Assembly (NCBI RefSeq): GCF_002078015.1
Contig: NZ_LWBP01000001.1
Coordinates: 124,001 to 188,000, forward strand
Length of the DNA stretch: 64,000 nt
Reading direction: 5' to 3'
Source: Niastella populi
Lineage (GTDB): Bacteria; Bacteroidota; Bacteroidia; Chitinophagales; Chitinophagaceae
The position numbers and the translations under genes are program-made. Shown here one piece after another: positions 53,921 to 61,199 of this stretch; position 1 is the first letter of the stretch, and every line of letters begins with the position of its first letter. Under the pieces are notes generated by a model that had not been told where the DNA came from, did no database searches, and saw only the letters and a program-made list of their open reading frames with translations.

Positions 53921-54874
53921 ATGAAATTTTATTTTCTAATCATATTCATAGCTTTGGTCTCCTGCAACAAAGAGTGGACAGACGAGCTGTACGTAAAAGA
54001 AGTATCGTTCGTAAAAAGCGGCGTGGTGCGGGTGAACGCGAAATATAAAAGCCAGGGCGGGGTAGTAACGGTAAAAGTGCCGGTGATCTTGAGCGGCTCC
54101 ACCGGCAACCCCGACGATCTACAGGTGACTATTGAACTGGATAAAGACACACTGGCAAATCTGAACTTCGACCGGTTCAGGTTGCGCAGTGATCTGTACT
54201 TCCAGGAGCTGCCGGCCGGTAATTACGCTTTCAAGTCAATGACCACCACCATTCCCAAAGGATCATTGCAGGGGTATTTTGATCTCGATCTGAAAATGGA
54301 AGGGCTCGACCTGATCAATAAATATGTATTGCCCATAAAGATAGTGGCTACGTCCAATGACAATGTCTCGAAGCGGCGATGGTTCAGTAAGTCGATCATG
54401 CAGATCATTCCCTTCAACGATTATTCGAACCGGTATTCAAATGCCGGGCTTATCTGGAACCGCGATCTGCCGCAAACCGGCCAAACCGCACTAACGACCC
54501 CGCACCGCAATGCCTTTGTGGTGGATGAGAATACGGTCTTCTTTTTTGCCGGCAATATAGATGAGGAAGCCTACGACCGGGCGAAATATAAAGTGATCGC
54601 GCGCTTCAATGATGATAGTACGGTTACGCTCACGGCCCCAGATGCAGCTATTAATTTCTCCCAGCAGGCCGGCACGTATACTATCAGCAAAAAAATGGAT
54701 GAAGTACAGCCCTACCTTCAAAAAACGTATATAACAATGAACCTGGAGTATTGGTACAGCGACATTACCAACCTTGCGTTTCCCATTAACTACAGGTTTA
54801 GTGGTCCTTTGACGCTTGAAAAGGTCAGGAACATCCAGATTCCCGAGGAGGACCAGCAGGTGCAGTTTGAGTAG
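53921..54874 (+). CDS. DUF1735/DUF4973-like surface lipoprotein
   Basis: 317 aa from ATG 53921 (an earlier ATG at 53849 lies in repeat DNA). Lipobox ALVSC. The first domain begins EWTDELYVKEVSFVKSG and VVTVKVPVILSGS, like DUF4973; the second part includes LDKDTLANLNFDRF and YVLPIKIVATSN, the typical DUF1735-type stretch. These proteins sit next to SusCD in glycan utilisation loci and are thought to be accessory glycan-binding or anchoring lipoproteins. Last gene of the operon. Confidence 0.8.
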   Translation: MKFYFLIIFIALVSCNKEWTDELYVKEVSFVKSGVVRVNAKYKSQGGVVTVKVPVILSGSTGNPDDLQVTIELDKDTLANLNFDRFRLRSDLYFQELPAGNYAFKSMTTTIPKGSLQGYFDLDLKMEGLDLINKYVLPIKIVATSNDNVSKRRWFSKSIMQIIPFNDYSNRYSNAGLIWNRDLPQTGQTALTTPHRNAFVVDENTVFFFAGNIDEEAYDRAKYKVIARFNDDSTVTLTAPDAAINFSQQAGTYTISKKMDEVQPYLQKTYITMNLEYWYSDITNLAFPINYRFSGPLTLEKVRNIQIPEEDQQVQFE

Positions 54875-54877
54875 AAG

Positions 54878-54985
54878 CAAATACAGCTGCAAGCTTCAAG
54901 CTGCACGCTGCAAGCTGAAAGCCAAAGCAAATACAGAATACGGCTGAACGCCGAACGCTTAACGCTGAACGCTGGCTCGCTAATA
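54878..54985. repeat. Word-like repeat spacer after the DUF1735-like gene
   Basis: Begins right after the stop: reiterations of AAGCTGCACGCTGCAAGC, GCTGAAAGCC, AAATACAG and GAACGCTTAACGCTGAACGC. Same vocabulary as the 53680-53770 and 56085-56335 stretches. The rest of 54986-55334 has no gene except a terminator. Confidence 0.65.
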
Positions 54986-55174
54986 TTTGGGAGGCCTGTT
55001 TAACCGGTGCCTCGCGAATACGGGGAAGCTTAACGCAGAAGGCTTGTTCCCGAATTTTTCAGCCGTCTCACTTTTTCAGGCATGGCAAAAGTGCAGCAGG
55101 CGAAAATGCGGTACAGGGTGGGTCGCCTTTCAAAGGCGGCTCACTCTTTTTCCGGAACGCGGAACACGTTTCAG

Positions 55175-55208
55175 ATGTGCCACACCTCGCGGGTGTGGCA
55201 CATCTTTT
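55175..55208 (+). terminator. Terminator downstream of the SusCD operon
   Basis: ATGTGCCACACC (55175-55186) and GGTGTGGCACAT (55192-55203) make a perfect 12-bp stem with a 5-nt TCGCG loop, followed by CTTTTTT. About 300 bases past the last gene of the operon. Confidence 0.85.
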
Positions 55209-55334
55209 TTGGGACAAAGTTAAAGGCACTTGCACGGTTATTGCCCAAATCTGCACGCTTATTGTCAAAACTACACGAATGTTAATTCTTGTCAGGCGGT
55301 AAGTGAAGTTTTAGTAGTTTTAGAAATCGATTCT

Positions 55335-55967
55335 ATGTACCTCGTGAAAGCAAATAATTACTTTGTTATAGTTGTCCTGCTATCAGGTTACCTGATATGT
55401 TGCAAGGTAAATAAACCAGTGCAAACAGCCCTCACCCGAACTTCCATGGGCATCGGTACACGTAACCCGGCAAAAAGCGTCAACGCGATCATGAATACCG
55501 ATACCACGCAGAAAAAGTCAGACAAGGGCCTGCAGTTCTCTTTGAAGCTGCATAATGATGCTGACACCGCGGTGGTGATCGTTAACCCGCTCGATCTACT
55601 GCGCATCAGCGTGTTTGATGCAGCATGGAAGGAAATTCAGTTTCCTTATAGGGGAAGACGGCAGGGGCATGACCGCGAATGGACAAACAACACGTTTGTT
55701 GTGAACCACATAAAAATTAACGGCAGGGCAACCGATGTAAATACTTTTATAAAGGACTATTATATCACCCTTCCCGGAAATAGTAAAGTGGAGATCTTTA
55801 TGGGAATAACAAAGGTAGTAAAGCCTGGTGCAGTAATGCCTTTGACGGTTGAACAAATGATAACTGTACCCTCCGGTATATACAAAGTGGACTTAGTTTG
55901 CGCATTAATGGAAGGACAATCATCTGTAATCCTTCATATGCCACTGGTGAATATTCATTACAAATAA
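55335..55967 (+). CDS. Lipoprotein-like hypothetical protein
   Basis: 210 aa from ATG 55335 (MYLVKANNYFVIVVLLSGYLICC, a signal with a Cys at the cleavage region); an ATG at 55230 would add an unlikely Cys-rich extension. The mature part is beta-rich: LQFSLKLHNDADTAVVIVNPLDLLRISV, TFIKDYYITLPGNSKVEIFMGI and a closing VILHMPLVNIHYK. No family recognised. Possibly a small immunoglobulin-like periplasmic protein. Single gene with its own strong terminator. Confidence 0.65.
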   Translation: MYLVKANNYFVIVVLLSGYLICCKVNKPVQTALTRTSMGIGTRNPAKSVNAIMNTDTTQKKSDKGLQFSLKLHNDADTAVVIVNPLDLLRISVFDAAWKEIQFPYRGRRQGHDREWTNNTFVVNHIKINGRATDVNTFIKDYYITLPGNSKVEIFMGITKVVKPGAVMPLTVEQMITVPSGIYKVDLVCALMEGQSSVILHMPLVNIHYK

Positions 55968-55991
55968 GGTGGTTAATGCTGCCAAACATTC

Positions 55992-56028
55992 GAGGCTGTC
56001 TGCAATAGCAGGCGGCCTCATTTTTTTT
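55992..56028 (+). terminator. Terminator of the lipoprotein-like gene
   Basis: GAGGCTGTCTGC (55992-56003) pairs with GCAGGCGGCCTC (56008-56019), a 12-bp stem with two G-U pairs and a 4-nt loop, followed by eight T. Confidence 0.9.
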
Positions 56029-56029
56029 A

Positions 56030-56075
56030 TTTGGCAGTAATCCCGCCTTTTTTATACATTTGACGAATAGTATAG
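56030..56075 (+). promoter_or_regulatory. GntR gene promoter with candidate operator
   Basis: -33 TTTG (56030-56033), 21 bases, -7 TACATTTG (56055-56062). The word ATAGTATAG (56067-56075) follows and recurs at the second SusC promoter, so it may be the GntR autoregulatory site. The leader to the ATG is then about 280 bases. Confidence 0.55.
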
Positions 56076-56084
56076 AATAGGACA

Positions 56085-56335
56085 GGAAGACGCTTAACGC
56101 GGAACGCTGAAAGCGTAACGCTTGCTCGCGAGTATACAGCGGTCTAATTATTCGAAGCTTCGCGAAGCGGGGAATAAAATTCCGGATTGTAGTCGTGAAT
56201 CCCGAATGTCGGAAACAGCGTTCAGCGTTAAGCCTTCAGCATAGTTCAGCGTTTCGGAGTTTAGTCAGGAACCTGGAATTTCGGGAATGGCGTTAAGCCT
56301 TCAGCGTTAAGCATAGAGCGCGAGGTAAAAATTTA
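56085..56335. repeat. Repetitive long leader of the GntR gene
   Basis: Words ACGCTTAACGCGGAACGCTG at the start and GCGTTAAGCCTTCAGCG (twice) near the end are partly complementary, so the leader can fold on itself. A perfect palindrome GCTTCGCGAAGC lies at 56157-56168. No coding frame. Confidence 0.6.
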
Positions 56336-56350
56336 ATCGGAAGCTTGCAT

Positions 56351-57367
56351 ATGAACGATGTATTCAAACAGATCTACGAAATGGAAGGCGTTAGCGGATT
56401 GTCGAAACACGACCAGCTCGTAAACGGCATTCTCAACGCCATACAGAAAAAAGCCCTCGCCCAGGGCGACCTGTTGCCTTCCGTCAATAACCTCATCAAT
56501 GAATTCGGGTTTGCCCGTGAAACCATTGCCAGGGCCTATAAAGACCTGGTAACACGGGGTATTGTAGAATCGAGGAACCGCGTGGGTTTTTATGTTTCCA
56601 ACTGCGATATAAAACAGCACCTCAAAGTGGCGCTGGTATTATTCGCTTTCGATGCCTTCCAGGAAACCTTTTACAAAGTGTTCCGCTCGAAAGTGGGCAG
56701 GGGCGTGCATATCGACGTTTTCTTTCACCATAATAATATCGATGTGCTGGAAAGCACCATCCAGAACATACGTGGGCGCTATGGCCTCTTCGTAGTGGCG
56801 CCCATTCCGCATAAACGTTCTGCCGGGATATTGTCGACACTGCCGATGGACCGGTTCCTGATGATCGACCGCTATGAAAAGATCGACGGCGACTTTTCCT
56901 ATATAGCACAGGAATTTGAAAAATCGTCGTACCGCGTGTTTGAGGAGTTGAAAGACACCATCAAACAATACGATGCCATGATCTATTATCACCGTCCGGC
57001 CGCCGATACCCCCATAGAGATCCTGCATGCCTTCAAATCATTTGTAAAGACCTATAAAATAAAACACGGGATCTTTCCCGAGTACATCCCCGGTACGCTG
57101 GAGAAAGGAAAGGTATATTTTACCATTAACAATACCGAACTGTGGAGCATGCTGAAAGACTGCAAGGTAAAGAAGCTGAAACCCGGAAAGGATGTAGGTA
57201 TCCTGTCGCACAATGATGAAGTGGTGAAGGAGCTGATCTTCGACGGCATTACCACGTATTCGGCCGATTTCAAAGTGATGGCGGAGAAAGCTGCGGAGTT
57301 TGTATTGACGCGCGAGAAAATTCAGGAAATTATACCAACGGTACTAATCCGGCGCAAAACGCTGTAA
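56351..57367 (+). CDS. GntR-family regulator with LacI-like sensor domain
   Basis: 338 aa from ATG 56351 (TTG 56345 ignored). Winged helix about 10-75: SKHDQLVNGILNAIQKKALAQGDLLPSVNNLINEFGFARETIARAYKDLVTRGIVES, whose core DLLPS-x-N-x-L and RETIARAY are the GntR signature. Residues about 85-330 form a periplasmic-binding-protein-like sensor with VALVLFAFDAF and GILSHNDEVVKELIFDGITTYSADF. This AraR-like architecture senses sugars. Divergence from no gene; it leads the symporter (15 bases) and the GH gene, so it likely controls their operon and the second SusC. Confidence 0.9.
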   Translation: MNDVFKQIYEMEGVSGLSKHDQLVNGILNAIQKKALAQGDLLPSVNNLINEFGFARETIARAYKDLVTRGIVESRNRVGFYVSNCDIKQHLKVALVLFAFDAFQETFYKVFRSKVGRGVHIDVFFHHNNIDVLESTIQNIRGRYGLFVVAPIPHKRSAGILSTLPMDRFLMIDRYEKIDGDFSYIAQEFEKSSYRVFEELKDTIKQYDAMIYYHRPAADTPIEILHAFKSFVKTYKIKHGIFPEYIPGTLEKGKVYFTINNTELWSMLKDCKVKKLKPGKDVGILSHNDEVVKELIFDGITTYSADFKVMAEKAAEFVLTREKIQEIIPTVLIRRKTL

Positions 57368-57382
57368 TGAGTTGATTGAACG

Positions 57383-58972
57383 ATGAACGTCACGGGATTT
57401 CTTTGCTTTCTGCTTTTCCTGGGCCTGGTTGCTGTAATTGCCATTTACAAAACCCGGAAAATGCGCCTGAATACCACGGCTGCCTATTTTATGGGCAATC
57501 GTACGCTGGGATTCTGGATGGTGGGCTTTTCGCTTTTTCTCACCAATATGAGCTGTAATACGCTGATAGGGGAGAACGAGTTTGTTTATACGAATGATAT
57601 GTCGGTAATGGCCTGGGGCATGAGCTCCGTGCTGGCCATGCTGATCGTTGCCGAATTTTTTCTGCCAATATATTTGCGAATGGGCGCGGTAACAACGCCC
57701 GATTTCCTTGGACAACGTTTTGGCCCGCGGTTGAAAAAGATCGTGTCGCTTTTCTTTCTCGCCAGTTATGTCGTAAGCCTGATCCCCACCGTATTGTATG
57801 GAAGCGCGGTGGCGCTCAATGGCATTTTTCATGTTGATGAAGTATTGGGTATCTCTTATTTCGCCGCCATCTGGCTGCTGGTGATTGCGGTGGGCATTAT
57901 CGGTTGTTGTTATACGGTGCTGGGCGGTTTCAGGGCCATCACCGTTTCCGACCTGGTACAGGGCGCGGCCTTGCTGGTTGGCGGCATCCTGTTGCTGGTG
58001 TTCGGGTTGCGGTACCTGGGACAGGGGAGTGTGTTGCAGGGTGTTCAAACCATCCTTGCATCAAAAAAAGAACACCTGAACGCCATAGGAAGCGCGCATG
58101 ATCCTATTCCGTTTAGTACCATATTCACCGGCATGTTCCTGATCAACCTGTACTACTGGGGCATGGAACAATATATTATGCAGCAGGCGCTGGCGGCAAA
58201 AAGTTTATCGCAGGGACAAAAAGGAATTTCGCTGGCCGCATTGGGAAAAGTGATTGCGCCTTTGTTGTTGAACGTACCCGGTTTGATCGCCGTGCATTTG
58301 TATCCAACACTTACCAATACCGCTACGGTATTTCCAAAACTGATTGGCGATGTACTGCCGCCGGTAATTACCGGTTTTATTGCCGCTGTTGTTTTTGGTT
58401 CTGCCATCAGCACTTTCAATGCCGGCCTCAACAGTTCAGGTACCTTGTTTATCATGAACCTGTACAAACAATGGCGTTCGCGGGCGGGTGACAGGGAACT
58501 GGTGAAAGCGGCGCGCATTTTCCAGTTGTCCATTACATTGGTGGCCATGTGTTTTTCTCCGTTCATCAGCCGGTTCGACGGTGGGTTCTATTATTATATT
58601 CAGAAGATGTCGAGCTTTTTTAGCGTGCCCGTATTTACGGTAATGATCGTGGGCTTTATGACAAAGAAAGTATCGGAAACCGCCGCCACTATCGGATTGC
58701 TCTTTTTTATAGTTACTTATATGTTGAGCCAGCTGGTGCTCGATCTGCCGCTGCACTACCTGCATGTTTTGGGGATCCTGTTCATTACTACTGTAGCGCT
58801 GATGCTGATCGTTGCGCGATGGAAACCGATGGCCACGCCTTATGTGCAGCCCAATACGGCGGTTGTTGATCTGAAACCCTGGCGCAGCCGGCATTTGTTC
58901 TTCCTGCTGTTACTCGTTTTAATGGCCGGGGCCTTTATCCTTTTTTCCGAAGCAGGCATTGCCAAACAATAG
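57383..58972 (+). CDS. Sodium:solute symporter (SSS family)
   Basis: 529 aa with 13-14 hydrophobic helices. Family signs: TRKMRLNTTAAYFMGNRTLGFW-MVGFSLFLTNMSCNTLIGENEF (N terminus, core near residues 25-60), FGPRLKKIVSLFFLASYVVS and GSAISTFNAGLNSSGTLFIMNLYKQW, the latter matching the Na+-binding helix region of SGLT-type symporters. Couples sugar uptake to sodium flux across the inner membrane, probably the monosaccharide released by the downstream enzyme. Substrate is inference from the operon. Confidence 0.93.
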   Translation: MNVTGFLCFLLFLGLVAVIAIYKTRKMRLNTTAAYFMGNRTLGFWMVGFSLFLTNMSCNTLIGENEFVYTNDMSVMAWGMSSVLAMLIVAEFFLPIYLRMGAVTTPDFLGQRFGPRLKKIVSLFFLASYVVSLIPTVLYGSAVALNGIFHVDEVLGISYFAAIWLLVIAVGIIGCCYTVLGGFRAITVSDLVQGAALLVGGILLLVFGLRYLGQGSVLQGVQTILASKKEHLNAIGSAHDPIPFSTIFTGMFLINLYYWGMEQYIMQQALAAKSLSQGQKGISLAALGKVIAPLLLNVPGLIAVHLYPTLTNTATVFPKLIGDVLPPVITGFIAAVVFGSAISTFNAGLNSSGTLFIMNLYKQWRSRAGDRELVKAARIFQLSITLVAMCFSPFISRFDGGFYYYIQKMSSFFSVPVFTVMIVGFMTKKVSETAATIGLLFFIVTYMLSQLVLDLPLHYLHVLGILFITTVALMLIVARWKPMATPYVQPNTAVVDLKPWRSRHLFFLLLLVLMAGAFILFSEAGIAKQ

Positions 58973-59005
58973 CAAACAAAAAGTACAATTTTAAAACACC
59001 CAACC

Positions 59006-61069
59006 ATGCTGATCCGCCCACTGCTTTCCACCCACCGCCTATTCATTCTTATTGTATTGTTATGTTTACAAATAACCGCAGGCGCTATCCCTGCCGGGAA
59101 AAAAGATTCTGTGATCACCATGCCCTTTGGTGAAAATAATATGATCCTTTATTCTTTAACCACCGGTACGTACGATGTGGTGTTCAATGGCAGGAAAACT
59201 ATTACCGGGGCGTATGCGGTATGTAAAGGTAAAACGGAAATGACCAGCACCGGCGACGCAGTCAGAACCTGTACTTTTTCAACCCGCACCGTTCATGACC
59301 GGGTTGCCCGGTACGAAATAACCACCGAACGTAACGGATTACGAATGCAGCAGGTGTTTAATTTATATGGGTCGAAAAATTATTTTTTGACCACTATGAG
59401 CGTTATTGGTAGGGAGGTAGCTGCAAATTATATGTCGCCTTTGATAACGGAGAATGTTGTATTTGATGAAAAAGGCGATAACCGGGCGCTGTATGTACCA
59501 TTCGATAACGATATGTGGGCGCGTTTCAATGCTCATCCCTTACAACAGGCGAATTTTACCGGCAGTGAAGTAACGGCAATCTATAACAATGATACCTATA
59601 AAGGCATGGTAATTGGCTCCGTTGTACAGAATGCCTGGAAAACGGGCGTTGCTGTAAAAGCCAATGGAAAGCACTCCTTTTCGGTTAGTGCTTATGGCGG
59701 TTTCGCCGATAGCAACATCACGCATGATAAAATTCCGCACGGGTTGGTAACTACCACCGATTCAACCTGCGATTCACCAATGATGATGGTAGGCATGTTT
59801 GCCGACTGGCGAAATGGGATGGAGCAGTATGCCGGCAATAATCGTTGGCAGGGAACACCGGGTTACTGGAAAAAAGGCACGCCGGTAGGCTGGAACAGCT
59901 GGGGCGCCATACAAAACAAAATAACATTAGATAAGGCCAAATGCGTTATCGGTTTCTTTGCCGATTCCTGTAAAGGATTTCGTAATTCCCGGGGCGAATT
60001 ATATATCGATCTCGATTCCTTCTGGGACAATATGGTAAAAGGCGGATTAAACGGCGATGTAAGTGAACTGAAACAGTTCGTAGCATACTGCAAAAGCAAA
60101 GGCTTTAAACCCGGCATCTATTGGGCGCCGTTTACCGACTGGGGCAAACACGACTGTAAAATGGAAGGTTCGAACTATACTTATGCACAGGCCTGGTTAA
60201 AGCAAAACGGAAAACCGGTTGAAGTAGATGGTGCCTATGCACTGGATGCTACCCATCCCGGTACCAAAGCCAGGATAGCCTTCTTTCTTGGCCGGATGAA
60301 AGCACTCGGTTTTAAAATGATCAAGATCGATTTCCTGGGACATGGCGCCCTTGAGTGCGATCGTTTTTATGACAGTACGGTAACAACAGGAATGCAGGCA
60401 TACCATATGGGAATGAAAAGCGTAACGAAGGCGCTCGATAATAAAATGCTGGTGTATGCAGCCATTTCACCTACCATGGCCACCGCACCTTATGTGCATA
60501 TGCGCCGCATTGCCTGTGACGCATTCAGCGCAATTGACAATACCGAATACACACTCAACAGCACCGGTTATGGCTGGTGGCAAAGTCACTTATATAATTT
60601 CGTTGATGCCGATCATGTGGTGTTCAACCGCGAAAGTGAAGGCGCCAACCGCGCCCGGCTGGCATCTGCCCTCGTTACCGGAACGTTGATCACCGGTGAT
60701 GATTTTGGAACACCAGGCCCCTGGTCGAACGTGGCTAAACATTTGTTGCAAAACAAAGCCCTGCTCAATGTCATTAAGGATGGGCGCAGCTTCAGGCCCG
60801 TTGAAGCCAATACCGGTAATAAAGGTGTTGAGCTTTTTGTAAAGACCGGTTACTACGAGGTTTATTTCGCTGCTTTCAATTTCAGTAACGTACCGCGTAC
60901 TTTTACATTGCCGTTGTCAAGGCTGACAAGCCAATTAGGTCCGGTGATAACCGCTATCGATCTCCTGGATAATACCAGTGATAAATGGGGCGATACCATT
61001 AAGATCACCATTCCACCTGCCGATGCCAGAATCTATCTTCTCAAACCTGATTTAATGCATGCCAAATAA
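59006..61069 (+). CDS. Clan GH-D alpha-galactosidase-like glycoside hydrolase
   Basis: 687 aa. Signal peptide (LFILIVLLCLQITAGA). An N-terminal beta-sandwich spans about 25-285. The TIM barrel begins at TPVGWNSWGA and includes FKPGIYWAPFTDW and LGFKMIKIDFLGHG, where D442 in KID is the expected nucleophile of clan GH-D (families 27/31/36). Later DAFSAIDNTEYTLN and LITGDDFGTPG continue the barrel. A C-terminal beta domain completes the protein. Exported, so it acts in the periplasm or at the surface, 33 bases after the symporter. alpha-Galactosidase is the likeliest activity; another alpha-linked hexose is possible. Confidence 0.82.
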   Translation: MLIRPLLSTHRLFILIVLLCLQITAGAIPAGKKDSVITMPFGENNMILYSLTTGTYDVVFNGRKTITGAYAVCKGKTEMTSTGDAVRTCTFSTRTVHDRVARYEITTERNGLRMQQVFNLYGSKNYFLTTMSVIGREVAANYMSPLITENVVFDEKGDNRALYVPFDNDMWARFNAHPLQQANFTGSEVTAIYNNDTYKGMVIGSVVQNAWKTGVAVKANGKHSFSVSAYGGFADSNITHDKIPHGLVTTTDSTCDSPMMMVGMFADWRNGMEQYAGNNRWQGTPGYWKKGTPVGWNSWGAIQNKITLDKAKCVIGFFADSCKGFRNSRGELYIDLDSFWDNMVKGGLNGDVSELKQFVAYCKSKGFKPGIYWAPFTDWGKHDCKMEGSNYTYAQAWLKQNGKPVEVDGAYALDATHPGTKARIAFFLGRMKALGFKMIKIDFLGHGALECDRFYDSTVTTGMQAYHMGMKSVTKALDNKMLVYAAISPTMATAPYVHMRRIACDAFSAIDNTEYTLNSTGYGWWQSHLYNFVDADHVVFNRESEGANRARLASALVTGTLITGDDFGTPGPWSNVAKHLLQNKALLNVIKDGRSFRPVEANTGNKGVELFVKTGYYEVYFAAFNFSNVPRTFTLPLSRLTSQLGPVITAIDLLDNTSDKWGDTIKITIPPADARIYLLKPDLMHAK

Positions 61070-61084
61070 TAATCCCCCAAATAT

Positions 61085-61114
61085 TTTGGTCATTTAAAAA
61101 TAACTTTATATTTG
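61085..61114 (+). promoter_or_regulatory. Promoter of the second SusC gene
   Basis: -33 TTTG (61085-61088), 18 bases, -7 TATATTTG (61107-61114), a good match to the Bacteroidota TTTG/TAnnTTTG pattern. Start of transcription is expected near 61121. Confidence 0.65.
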
Positions 61115-61124
61115 TAGTGGTATA

Positions 61125-61164
61125 GGATAGTATAGTACAGGTAGCACAGCCTGGGATACTATCC
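61125..61164 (+). promoter_or_regulatory. Inverted repeat/hairpin in the second SusC leader, candidate GntR operator
   Basis: GGATAGTAT (61125-61133) and ATACTATCC (61156-61164), perfect 9-bp arms, with an inner CAGG/CCTG pair (61138-61141, 61150-61153). It includes the ATAGTATAG word shared with the GntR promoter. It could act as an operator on DNA or as a 5' stabilising hairpin in the mRNA. Confidence 0.6.
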
Positions 61165-61199
61165 TCATTCATGCACATTTCGAATCAAACGCTGCTAAT

